NCBI GenBank assembly: GCA_009667805.1
Contig: CM019063.1
Coordinates: 353,920,942 to 353,984,941, forward strand
From: Leptobrachium leishanense
Lineage: Eukaryota; Chordata; Amphibia; Anura; Megophryidae
Direction: 5' to 3'
Length of the DNA stretch: 64,000 nucleotides
Part shown: positions 31,571 to 42,376 of the stretch, piece after piece
Layout: every line of letters starts with the position of its first letter
Numbering within the stretch: position 1 is the first letter of the stretch
Translations under genes and position numbers: made by a program
Notes under the pieces: generated by a model
Database searches by the model: none
Seen by the model: the letters and a program-made list of their open reading frames with translations, nothing else
What the model was told of the DNA's origin: nothing

Positions 31571-33293
31571 TAGGAGCCACATTACATTCTTGACGCTAAC
31601 GTTAACGCTCACTTGCGTGAGCATTAACGTTAGCTGCGGTGTGTACCGCATATTACGATCCAAACGCAAACGGGTTAAGTAACTCGTTTGCGTTTGGTAC
31701 CTTGCGCTTTTCAGAGCGAGGTTACTGTACTTTGTGCTCCCTATACTTAACATGGGGAGCACAAAGTGTTAATCATTGTTAGGATTACAAAGTCCTAACA
31801 CTGATTAATGTCCGGCTTTGGTTAGCAGAAAGTTAACCAGAGCCAAGACTTGGTGATAGCGGATTCCGCTTCTGCAGAATCCATTAACAGCAGCCTAAAA
31901 AAACAAGTCAGATACTCACCTCCTGTCCCGCGGCGAGGACCGTGGCTCCGACTGCCTCCTCCCCCAGTCCCCCAGTCTCTCCCTGCGTAAAATAGACAGG
32001 AAGCAGGACATGTCCATGTGCCCATATTAGGGGAATGGAATGTCCTGGTGAGAATTCTAATCTTAGATTGTTATGGACGTTTAGGCACCTACAAGTTGGG
32101 CAATAATTCTCTTGAGCAACTTGCTGCAAGTTACGCAAACCTCTAGCGTTATCTATGTTTGACAAATATCAATATGAATAGTATAGCGTTATCTATGTGT
32201 GACAAATATCAATATGAACTATTCATATTGATATTTGTCACACATAGATAACGTTAGAGGTTTGCGTAACTTGCAGCAAGTTGCTCAAGAGAATTATTGC
32301 CCAACTTGTAGGTGCCTAAACGTCCATAACAATCTAAGATTAGAATTCTCACCAGGACATTCCATTTCCCTAATATGGGCACATGGACTTGTCCTGCTTC
32401 CTGTCTATTTTAACCCTGATCAGTGCCATTCAGTGCACATAGGTACTAAGTACTCCATACGCACCACCCAACAAAGTGCACTACAAGGCAGGGGTGTTTC
32501 CCTGACAGAGAAGGGAAACAACAGTATCACGGTCTGCCTGGAGTGGCCACGAGGGGCGTTCAGGGAGTCTAGGGTGAGACAGTATAGTATTCATCTCCAG
32601 CTGAGGAGGGTGTCAGGGCGGTGTATTTACATAGCAGCTCTGGCGATGTTACTGGCGATGAGTTATTTTTTTGGGCTAGGCCTCTAAAGAAATTTGTGGT
32701 GGACTGGGGTATGTCCATCTCCTTCTCCATTTCCTCGTAGGAGGAGTAGACTACACTATATGCTTCAGTGTGTATTGATTCTGTCTCTGTATTTTTCAGG
32801 ATTGGTCCCGGGTCTCCTCCCTTACCATGCACTTGTACCCCATACAGACTACCCTACCGGGTTAGAAAGTGCTCGGGTTGAACAGAGTAAAATTGAGAGG
32901 ATTATTACAAGTGCCAAGTGGCTCAGGGGGATCAGGGGCATAGACATGAGATAGACACATACATCGCATATATAACATAATACAGTTCTGGAGTTTCTAG
33001 TCAGTGGCAGTGTTTCAATTCTTCTGCTGTGCATTGGCGAGATCTGGCTGGTCATGTGACTGGCAGGGGGAAACTCAATGGAGTCCTATGGACTCCATCG
33101 AGTGGATGTTCGCGGCTGCGCTCAGCGCTGCCGTGAGCATCCCGTCCCGTAGCGCGCAGTAACAATGCAGGCAGCATTTTTTGCGCCTGCATTGTAATCT
33201 AGCATAAAAACGCGGGCGCAAGGGGGAAACTGTGGGCACAGATTTTCCTCCCTTGCACCCGCGTTTTAACGCTATGATCGTAATGTGTCCCTA
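31571..33293. mobile_element. Non-autonomous TIR element, 1.7 kb
   Basis: Left end TAGGAGCCACATTAC and right end, inverted, TAGGGACACATTAC form terminal inverted repeats, extended by AACGTTAACGC-type subterminal motifs on both sides. A TA borders both ends. The flanks look like one repeat split by the insertion. No transposase frame is present; the interior holds the long hairpin 31988-32412. Superfamily unclear, Harbinger-like by its CG-rich subterminal motifs. Confidence 0.55.
31988..32412. repeat. Long hairpin (425 bp)
   Basis: TAAAATAGACAGGAAGCAGG at 31988 is mirrored to 32412, and the arms match almost base for base toward a centre at about 32219 (AATATGAAC|TATTCATATT). The left arm carries a ~40-bp duplication (AGCGTTATCTATGT...CAATATGAA at 32139-32179 and again 32183-32217), which forms a bulge. 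Only a few mismatches are seen. Confidence 0.9.
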
Positions 33294-33775
33294 GGTGTGT
33301 GGGAGGATGGAGCAAGAAATGAACAATGGGGATCATGGAGTGAGCCGATAGGCTTCTCTAAATTATTGCCTTTTCAGAAACTTCTTGAAGGATTGGAGAG
33401 ACGGGGAGAGGGAGTTCCATTGAAACAGGGCAACTCGAGAGAAGTCCTGAAGGCGAGAGTTGGGGCTGGAGGAACTCATGGCATCAGATGATTGGCCGAG
33501 CGAAGTGGGCGGGATAGGCTGTACCTGTTAATAAGGGAGGACATTTTTCTCCTTGTTATGTTTTATACATGTTGCTGAACTGGTTACATTTGGTGGTTGC
33601 AGCCGCCCCATCAGGGAATAGTGTATTATGTATGCAGTGGCAGCTCTCTAATTAGGCAAACTAGGTGGCCGCATAAGGCCTCGCACTACCGAGGCCTCGC
33701 GGCCGCCTCGAGGCCGTCTTGCTTTTCTCCCGGGCTTCACACATCTGTAAAAGTAAATTAAGTCTGCCTCGTGCG
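33294..33775. other. Unassigned repeat-like DNA
   Basis: Contains a segment resembling the continuation of the repeat broken at 31570, and at 33640-33720 a GGCCGC/GAGGCC-rich palindromic stretch. No gene is supported. Confidence 0.35.
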
Positions 33776-33901
33776 CAGTGGTGTATTTTGGCCTAGGCCG
33801 ACAAAGCCTAGGCCTAGGGCGACACTTTCCAGGGGGCGGTGGCCTGCACCAGGTGGCCCAACCCCCCAAAAAAAAAATTTTTTTTTTTACTTTTGCAAAG
33901 T

Positions 33902-33957
33902 ATTTTACCAGGAAGGATACATTGAGATTTCACAAATTTGCAAGTATGTCCTGGGTA
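33902..33957 (-). repeat. L2-like LINE 3' tail fragment
   Basis: On the minus strand it reads CCCAGGACATACTTG and AATCTCAATGTATCCTTCCT, the same 3' terminal box as the LINE at 2336-2931. Confidence 0.65.
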
Positions 33958-35046
33958 GGCAAGGCCTAGGCTTTCACTTTCCAGGGCGCAGCAAAAAAAC
34001 CTCACCACTAAATGGGTTACTCACAGAGCACCGAAATGACACCAACATTTTGGTGTTCTGTAGTTCCCTGCACTTCGGGGAATAAAATTTCCCCACCCTG
34101 CAGTGAATTCCCCAAAGTGCAGGGAGTTGGCCGCTGAATGCTGCCACCGCAAACCCGTGGCCTGCTGTTTTCAAAAGAACTACTGAACGAAAATGTCTGG
34201 AATTTACATATAAGATCCTATGATTGATAATAAAAAGTTCTGTTACAGAAAAAAGAAAAACCGCTATTAAAAAAAGGGGGGGGGAAATTTTGCCAAAAAA
34301 GATCTGAAATATGACTAAAAGGTACTAAAGAAAAAAAATCAATAAAGACTTTTTACTGCTGATTAAAATAATAAATGGTTTATTAGATATTGCATAAAAA
34401 CGGGAATATTTTTAACATTGAAACCTATGGGGTTCGCCTGCATAAACCTGCTGATTGAAACCACCGAACATCAGGGCATTTCACTGCCATTTCTCTGCTG
34501 TTTGGTGTTCTCTGAATAGATTAACCATTACTTCTCTATGGGGATTTGCACTGCCTTCAAACAGCACCGTACTTGCTGGCAGTTCTCCAAACTTGTGTGT
34601 GAGCAGGGGTGTACTTAGGGGAGTGGCGGGGGGGCGGTCAGCCCCAGGTACCAGTGATTATTGGGGTGTCATTAAGGGGTACTAGGAGGTGCCACTGTCA
34701 CTGTGTGTCAGCTTTGAGCTGTGTTCTCAAACAATGAGCAGCGAAGCAGGGCGTTTGCATAAGGAATAAAATCAAATAGAATAAAAATCCCCCTCTCCTC
34801 CCTCCATAGCTCCTCCCCTGCCCCGCAGCAGCTCTAGGAGAGGGGAGGGGGATGTGATTTGTGTGGAGAGAGAGAAGATGACAGTAAATGGCAGGTAAAA
34901 GGGGGGTATCAGCAGAATATGAAGCCCTGTCTGCTTACTGCTGTTTAAAGTGGACCTTTCCTTAACCAGCACTGCAGTGATAGAAATATGTCATTGAGCT
35001 GCCTGGCTAGTGGTAAGGCTGTGTGCGTGCAGGTCACGCAGTCTGG

Positions 35047-35085
35047 CCAGTCAGGTGGTACTGAGTCTCAGTACCACCTGACTGG
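35047..35085. repeat. Perfect 39-bp palindrome
   Basis: Arms CCAGTCAGGTGGTACTGAG and CTCAGTACCACCTGACTGG are exact complements around a single T. It is followed at 35099-35119 by an (ACGC)n microsatellite. Confidence 0.95.
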
Positions 35086-35384
35086 CTGAACCACATGACA
35101 CGCACGCACGCACGCACGCAACTGCTCGCCCTTTCGTTAACACGGACTCTCACTCTATTCTGGACTGAACACCCACTGGGAAGGGAATCAAAGCCACGGT
35201 GCACCCTCTGGCAGTGGCACCCCACTGCTGACAAGATGGCTCCATGCACAGCCGCGATCCTAACGTGGCCTGGAGGGACCTCCTGCTGAGTCTGTACACA
35301 GTCCCTGCTGACTCTGCACACAGCCCTACCGCGGACAGAGGCCGGTAAATATAGAATAAATAATTGCTGGGTGCTCATATTCAC

Positions 35385-35870
35385 TCGGTTTGCTGGGAGT
35401 TTTATTGCAGTGGATTCTGATGCACTCATACACACCGCACATTGCATTGCTGGGAGTTTTATTGTTGTGGATTCTGATATGCTGACACACAACACACATT
35501 GCATTGCTGGGAGTTTTATTGCGGTGAATTCTGATACGCTGACACGCACCACACATTGCATTGCTGGGAGTTTTATTGCAGTGGATTCTTATGCACTCAT
35601 ACACACCGCACATTGCATTGCTGGGAGTTTTATTGCTGTGGATTCTGATACGCTGACACACCAAACATTGCATTGCTGGGAGTTTTATTGCTGTGGATTC
35701 TGTGATACACACTGCATATTACTGTGAGTTTTATTGCCCTGGAGCTCTGGGATATGCTCATACACAGTGCACATTTCTGTGGGTTTTATTGCTGTGCAGC
35801 TCTGTGATACGCTCATATGCAGTGCTCGTTTCTGTGGATTTTATTGTTCAACCAATTAGAGCGGTTGTGA
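35385..35870 (-). repeat. Minisatellite, ~57-bp units, inverted family
   Basis: Units read GCTGGGAGTTTTATTGC, GTGGATTCTGAT, GC(A/T)(C/G)ACTCATACACACCGC and ACATTGCATT. About eight units, the last ones more diverged. It is the reverse complement of the units at 585-1000 and 28905-29101. Confidence 0.85.
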
Positions 35871-36160
35871 TCCAGTATACTTGACATGCGTGGCTTTGTA
35901 AAAATGCTTGAATTTAAACATTTCATAATTTTATCTCAATAGATACATTTGAAATGGTATACAAAACATGCAAGTAGGCACTTGGTATCCACTTTTAATA
36001 TAAAGAGAGGAAAAGGCAGAGCTTAAAGAGGAAGGGTGGGGATTAACCAGGAAGAGGTGTGCCCTTGACAGGAAGGGGTGCCTCAAATTTAAATTAGGGG
36101 GTGCATGAGTTTAGTCAGGCCTAGGGCAGCACAAAACCTAAATACACCACTGCTCATGCG

Positions 36161-36484
36161 GGTCCTCCAAGATGGTATCCAGCGGGCCCCTTCTGATGAT
36201 GTCACGGGGGTGCGCCGCACCACATGACATCAGGCAGGGGCAAGACACACCCTCAGAGTGGAAGCTGGAAGGCAACGACATGCTCCTAGCGCTCCATTCT
36301 CACAGGAAGCCAGATGCTTCCACCAAGCACAGATTGAAAAAAGGAGGTGAACAGGGGTAGTTAAGGTAAAGGCAAGGTGGTAATCACTTATTTTAGCTTC
36401 TTTAAATCTTGGATCTCAGGTGCTGTTGAGAGTATGCAGAGTTACTGTGCTTTCACTCTGCATGCTTCTGTCTGGCATCACGGG
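36161..36484. other. Intergenic, nothing recognised
   Basis: Flank of the hAT element. Short open frames without motifs. Confidence 0.4.
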
Positions 36485-36790
36485 TAGTGATGAGCCGAAC
36501 ACCCCCGTGTTCGGTTCGCATTCGAACTCGAACAATTTCAAAAGTTTGAATTCGAACACGATTTGAACTCAATGCAAGTCGATGGGACTCTAACGTTCGA
36601 ATTTTAGAATGCCCTCCAAGAGGGCATATAAGCAAGGTATTTGCCATAAAAGGTGTATGGGGGTCCGGGTAGTGCCCTGGGGGACAATAAAAAAGGACAA
36701 AAAGTTTTAAAAAAAACATTTTTAAAAGGAACAGTGAGTTTTCCATGAAATAAAGGTTAAGAATAAAAACGAAAAATTCCTTCAAATATC
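36485..36790. mobile_element. End fragment of a hAT-like family
   Basis: Begins AGTGATGAGCCGAACACC and continues with TTCGGTTCGCATTCGAAC and further TTCGAA motifs. The same opening (GGGATGAGCTGTTCGGTTCG) starts the hAT element at 50905. Only one end is recognised, so it is truncated or its other end is diverged. Confidence 0.5.
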
Positions 36791-37905
36791 ATGCCTAGGA
36801 GGTCCCCATAACCTGCCCGTGAAGTGGCGGATTTGTAGGATGTATAGAAACATTTAAAAACAAAAAAAATGACATTTCAAACGACGGTAAATGTTTTTCC
36901 TTTAATCTATTCATAAACAACTGCTTGGGGCGGCAGCCTGTATGAAAAGAGGAGACATTTTAGGACACGCTTAGTTTAGTGATTTATTGGCTAAATTGTG
37001 GTGAAACTTACTTTGGATGAAAGTAACAATAGGTGCTTTAAAATTGGGCCTTTAGTGTCGGCAACAGTGCCGTCACACCGTAACCCCTCTGTGGTATTGT
37101 GGAAGAGTGCAGGGTTGGACCAAGCAGTCAAATATTAAAATGATATGAATCTGGTATAGGTGTCAGTGCTTCCAAATATTTTGCCTTTGGCAGCAAGTGC
37201 CTTCACACCGTAACCCCTCTGAGGTATTGTGGAAGAGTTCAGTGTTGGAGGTTTTGGTAATGCAGAAGAGATCCCGATCTATTCAGTTACTTCAGCAGCT
37301 ATAACAAAACCGGGTCAGCAATGTTTAGGCACTTGCACTGCGCTACTGTATATGGTGAGAATCGGCGCTCACCAGTAGCAACAGGAAGCAAACAGAACAG
37401 GCAGGGAATACACAGAGAGAATACTCAAATGGCAGGCAAAGTCGGCAAGAGATCGGGTCCTCAGAACAAGCAGGGTCAGTAACAAGTATACAAACTGATT
37501 CAGTAAACTAGCGATGCGGGAATAAAGGCTGAGACACACTGAGCGTGTAGTGAAGCACAGCGTAGCGAAGCGAAGAGAAGCAAACATTTTGCAGGCTTGA
37601 CTTCACTCCGCTCCACCTCGCAGCGTGTCTACACTGCATTACGTTTGCTTCTCACCGCACTGGACAGGAATCCACTAACTAAATTAAAATGTACACACAA
37701 AACCATTTTATTTTCACAAAGCACATGTTATATAGGCAAAAAAAGTTTCTACTCAATAAAATACATCAAAAATTACTGTTAATTTAATAGGAATAGTATA
37801 AAAATATTTTTAAAAAAAAGGTAACCCCGGATCATATATATTATAGGGACATGGAGCGCTGTGTATAGAGTAGGGATGCATTGATACCACACACACACAC
37901 ATATA
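36791..37905. other. Intergenic with a local duplication
   Basis: TCACACCGTAACCCCTCTG(T/A)G with GGTATTGTGGAAGAGT is duplicated at 37073-37125 and 37202-37250. An (AC)n run lies at 37888-37901. No gene recognised. Confidence 0.45.
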
Positions 37906-39562
37906 CAGTCAGGTCCAGAAATATTGGGACATCAACACAATTCTAAAAATTTGGCTCTATACACCACCACAATGCAGTCGGAATGAAACAAACACAATGT
38001 TCTTTAACTGCAGACTGTCAGCTTTAATTTGAGGGTAAGTACATCCAACTCAGGTGAACAGTGTAGGACTTACAGCAGTTTGCAGATGTGCCTCCCACTT
38101 GTTAAGGGACCAAAAGTAATGGGACAGAATAATAATCATAAATCAAACTTTCCCTTCTTAATACTTGGTTGCAAATCCTTTGCAGTTAATCACAGCCTGA
38201 AGTCTGGAACGCATAGACATCACCAGACACTAGGTTTCATCCCTGGTGATGCTCTGCCAGGCCTCTACTGCAACTGTCTTCAGTTCCTGCTTGTTCTTGG
38301 GGCATTTTCCCTTCGGTTTTGCCTTCAGCAAGTGAAATGCATGCTCAATGTGATTCAGGTCAGGTGATTGACTTGGCCATTGCATAACATTCCACTTCTG
38401 TCCCTTCAGAAACTCTTTGGTTGCTTTTGCAGTATGCTTTGAGTCATTGTCCATCTGCACTGTGAAGCGTCGTCCAATGAGTTCTGCAGCATTTGGCTGA
38501 ATGTGAGCAGATAATATTGCCCGAAACACTTCAGAATTCATCCTGCTGCTTTTGTCAGCAGTCACATCATCAATAAATACAAGAGAACCAGTTGCATTGG
38601 CAGTCATACATGCCCACGCCATGACACTACCACCACCATGCTTCACTGATGAGGTGGTATGCTTAGGATCATGAGCAGTTCCTTTCCTTCTCCATACTCT
38701 TGTCTTCCCATCACTCTGGTACAAGTTGATCTTGGTCTCATCTGTCCATAGGGTCTTGTTCCAGAACTGTGAAGGCTTTGTTAGGTGTTGTTTGGCAAAC
38801 TCTAATCTGGCCTTCCTGTTTTTGAGGCTCACCAATGGTTTACATCTTGTGGTGAACCCTCTGTATTTACTCTGGTGAAGTCTTTTCTTGATTGTTGACT
38901 TTGACACACATACACCTACCTCCTGGAGAGTGTTCTTGATCTGGCCAACTGTTGTGAAGGGTGTTTTCTTCACCAGGGAAAGAATTCTTCGGTCATCCAC
39001 CACAGTTGTTTTCCGTGGTCTCCCGGGTTTTTTGGTGTTGCTGAGCTCACTGGTGCGTTCCTTCTTTTTGAGAATGTTCCAAACAGTTGTTTTGGCCATG
39101 CCTATTGTTCTTGCTATCTCTCTGATGGGTTTGTTTTGTTTCTTGATCCTAATGATGGCTTGCTTCACTGATAGTGACAGCTCTGTGGATCTCATCTTGA
39201 GAGTTGACAGCAACAGATTCCAAATGCAAATAGCACACTTGAAATGAACTCTGGGCCTTTTATCTGCACATTGTAATTGGGGTAATTGGGGTAATGAGGT
39301 AATATCACACACTTGGCCATGGACCAGCTGAGAAGCCAATTGTCCCATTACTTTTGGTCCCTTAACAAGTGGGAGGCACATCTGCAAACTGCTGTAAGTC
39401 CTACACCGTTCACCTGAGTTGGATGTACATACCCTCAAATTAAAGCTGACAGTCTGCAGTTAAAGCACATTGTGTTTGTTTCATTCCAACTCCATTGTGG
39501 TGGTGTATAGAGCCAAAGATGTTAGAATTGTGTCGCTGTCCCAATATTTCTGGACCTGACTG
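37906..39562 (-). mobile_element. Tc1/mariner element B, full length, long TIRs
   Basis: Both ends are present: CAGTCAGGTCCAGAAATATT at 37906 and its complement ending at 39562, each bordered by TA. The inverted repeats are unusually long for this superfamily, about 222 bp each (37906-38128 and 39341-39562). The transposase lies on the minus strand. Total 1657 bp. Confidence 0.95.
38158..39195 (-). pseudogene. Tc1 transposase, one late stop
   Basis: A 345-codon transposase frame from MRSTELSLSVKQAI (39195) to FATKY and TAA (38158). Helix-turn-helix regions precede KKPGRPRKTT, an AT-hook-like GRPR motif. The catalytic DD34E is intact: WTDETKINLY, QMDNDSKHTAK, SPDLNHIEHAFHLLK. A single TAG at 38230-38232 removes the last ~24 residues; everything upstream is open. 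The open frame extends upstream of 39195 into the terminal repeat, but the family start is the ATG chosen. With the catalytic core whole, partial activity cannot be excluded, but the lost end is conserved in Tc1 proteins. Confidence 0.9.
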
Positions 39563-39670
39563 TATGTATATATCAACACACAGACCTATATATATACACC
39601 CACCCACAGACCTCAGACCATAAATACACATACGCACATGGGGGGTGGCATGTGGACAATTTCAACTAAA

Positions 39671-39812
39671 TGCGCCCCCCCCCCCCAATTTGGCTGATCC
39701 CTGCAGAAGAAATGTTGAACCCGACAGAGCAGAGAATATATATACAGTATTATTCTCTGCTCTATCGGGTTCAACATTTCTTCTGGAAGGATCAGCCAAA
39801 TGGGGGGGGTGC
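39671..39812. repeat. Hairpin with C-run and G-run ends
   Basis: AATTTGGCTGATCC...GAAATGTTGAACC...AGAGCAGAGAATA is mirrored around about 39744; the left flank is a run of 14 C and the right flank a run of 8 G. A few mismatches. Confidence 0.85.
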
Positions 39813-40161
39813 AATTAGTTGCCAAAGTGTGTGTGTAATACAAGTCTGGATATAAATATTTATAAGAATATAGATATATATCGTGGCAGCCTATAAAGGC
39901 TAGTGCCTGCTGGGAAGCTCTATGGTGAGTAAATTCTGTAAATGCAGATACAGTCAAGTTAGATAGGATCTGTCAACGATGGGGTACATTGGCGACTGTG
40001 ACAGGCTTACGCAAACTATGATCATAATTTGTTAACTGAATCGCCATCATTTTGCCTCAGTCAGTTTTTTGAATTTTTGAAATGTGTGGTTTTTTTTGCA
40101 GAAAATGGTGGATGACGGTGGTCATTGATATGGAGTGCTCTTTTTGGTGTTTTTTATCTAT

Positions 40162-40824
40162 CTGGAGATCGGTTTCAGTGACTTGCCAGAGACCCAGTAA
40201 TCCACCGCTGAGAGGTTTGCACAGATACAGAGCTGCAGATTGGACCCCGAGTTAGGAGACTGCCATGATCTAAGGCGGTGAACTGAGAATCTTGTTGCAA
40301 AGACGGACAAGCAAGACAAGCGGATCCGGTGGCACAGAGTCCCAGCCAAATCGAGCGGAGAGACGTCCTTGGTCGAGCAGGGGTGCAGATTATCTGGCGG
40401 ATGGGTGAGAGACCTTCCGGGGCACAGTAAAATTTAAAGCACGCTGCAGTTTGTCTAAATCTACAGGGCCCCAACGTGACTAGTCGAAGACACATTGAAT
40501 TCATTCACTGGCCAGTTGAATCTAGTACCCGGGTACCAACACACGCATACACGCACACCTTCTTGGGACACAACCTGTACGGGACTTACACTCCGGCAAC
40601 GAAAGGGTTAAAATTTCCTTTTTTACCGCTGCGCGTTTCTCGCATTAAGAATTCCTGTAAATATATATTTATACCGTGCTTGCTTTATATATGCCAGTTT
40701 ATTTGAGACCAGTAAACTATATAACTTATAAAATCCACAACAGTGCTGGTGTATATTTATTCCCTAGTGCGGGGAGACTGACCCGAGGTTAAATTCCGCG
40801 GCTCCTCCGGGAGTGAGCGCTACA
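40162..40824 (+). repeat. Gypsy 5' LTR, 5'-truncated
   Basis: Matches 47268-47942 of the 3' LTR, ending GTGAGCGCTACA. A 13-bp segment (AATGGGAGTGCAG) of the 3' copy is absent near 40272. The first ~270 bp are missing. Confidence 0.9.
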
Positions 40825-40826
40825 CG

Positions 40827-40846
40827 TGGGGGCTCGTTTCCGGGAT
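40827..40846 (+). other. Gypsy primer binding site
   Basis: TGGGGGCTCGTTTCCGGGAT lies 2 bp after the LTR. It resembles the proline-tRNA type with two extra bases. It is also similar to the ERV site at 16757. Confidence 0.6.
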
Positions 40847-40882
40847 CCAGTCTCTGGAAAAAACACATTTAAAGGGTTAAAT

Positions 40883-42363
40883 ATGGATCCAGACACTGCT
40901 GCCAAATGGTGTGAGGAGCAAAGTAGTCAGATAGAATTATGCATAGTCATGGATAGTCCTGCAGACACTTGGGCCGAAGATCAGATTCGCCGGGCTGTGG
41001 CCGAGCTGACACCAGATCATCGGGGGTTAATCCTGGACATTAAAGCGAACCCAGATACCTCTCACAAGTATGTTCTTTTTAAATGGAGAAAGGGTGTTCC
41101 AGTGTGTTTTCAGGGCGCGAGCGTGAAGCTGACCGATGAGGTGGAAGTTCAACTGATTCAGCCAAGTGCGCCACGTGGCGATCCCGCTAGTGTTCCCGCG
41201 CCCAGTCTGCTGGCCATGATCGGGCCTGAATTTATAGTGGCTATTGCAGATTTGCTGGCTAAACAAGCCCTCCGCACACTAACTTTGGTTATCGACGGTT
41301 GAGAAATTTTACAGGAAACGTACCAACTCCGGCGGGAGAAGAAACCTTCGAAGAATGGGTAGAACAGGCGATGCAGGCTCTGGATGAGTGGGACGTCCCC
41401 GAAGCACAGAAGAAGCAAAGAATTACTGAGAGCTTAAAGGGACCTGCGTCAGAGGCTGTAAGAAACCTAAAATTGAGTAAACAAGACTGCACCACTTTAG
41501 ATTACCTAAACGTACTACAGGAAGTTTTTGGGCGAATGGAAAAGGCTGCGGAGCTCATGTACCAGTATGAACATACTTACCAGCGGAAAGGTGAGAAGAT
41601 GACTGAATATATGAGGTGCCTAGATAAGATTCTGCACCAGATACTTCTTAAGAAAGGGGCCGAACCGGCCGAAATAGATAAAATTCGAATACAGCAGATC
41701 CGGAAGGGCGCTCAACCTCTAGATCCTGTGATGCTACAGCTGAGAACCAGAGAAGGTAACCGAGAATTGAAATACCTGGAACTGATCCGAGCTGTCAGAG
41801 AGGAAGAGGCTCTACTTGAAGAGAAATCCCTTAGGAGAGGAGAAAGAGCTTACGCACAACCCGTAAGGCATAACGAATGTTTGCAAGCGGAAGATGATTC
41901 GTTAGACACCTATGGATCCGAAGTGGACGAACAGGAGCATCTGGTTGTTCCTAAATCCACAGAGAATGCTGCAAGAGAGCAAATTATTCCTACATACAGT
42001 GAAATTCACAAAACTGTTAAGAAAGTGCAAGAAGCTCAAGCTGAATTACAACAGGCACATACGGACCTGTGCCGAGTGCTTTTGAAGGTGGCAGAGACAG
42101 AGACCGATAAACAGAAGTTCCTTACTGATATGCGGACAACTGGAATTGCTGTGGCGTCTGGCCAGGGTCCTTCAACTGAATCACTACAAGCAAGTGCATC
42201 TCCGTCTTCAAAGAAGAGATGTTTCAGTTGTGGGGAAATGGGTCATTTCCGAGCGCAGTGCAAAAGCCGAAAGCCTGAAGGAAACAGGGTAGAAGAGTTT
42301 TTAAAAGCCTTGGAAGGGCTGCTATCTACCTCACCGGCGGGAAACGCCAGAGGGCCCAAGTGA
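40883..42363 (+). pseudogene. Gypsy Gag, PNMA-like, one frameshift
   Basis: Gag forms the particle that packages element RNA. Part 1 starts MDPDTAAKWCEEQSSQIELC (40883) and has the N-terminal layout of PNMA proteins; it stops at 41302 through a one-base frameshift near 41285. Part 2 (frame from 41299) contains LRNFTGNVPTPAGEETFEEW, ITESLKGPASEAVRNLK, LQEVFGRME, YQRKGEKMTEYMRCL, LKKGAE and LIRAVREEEAL, the capsid pattern shared with PNMA. A CCHC knuckle CFSCGEMGHFRAQC lies at about 42222-42263. A coiled coil (about 42000-42110) sits between capsid and knuckle. The stop is at 42361. Apart from the frameshift the protein is whole, near 490 residues. Confidence 0.8.
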
Positions 42364-42376
42364 AGGAGCAAACTGG

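Larger units (their letters stand above)
33776..36152. mobile_element. Non-autonomous hAT element, 2.4 kb
   Basis: Left end CAGTGGTGTATTTTGGCCTAGG and right end CCTAGGGCAGCACAAAACCT...AATACACCACTG are inverted repeats. The flanks CTCGTGCG (33768-33775) and CTCATGCG (36153-36160) form an 8-bp duplication with one mismatch, as for hAT. The interior lacks a transposase and has collected a LINE tail (33902-33957), a perfect palindrome (35047-35085) and a minisatellite (35385-35870). Confidence 0.8.

Noticed and set aside
33640..33720. CpG island promoter
   Set aside because: The GC-rich stretch is short and palindromic (GGCCGC/GAGGCC), more like a repeat edge.
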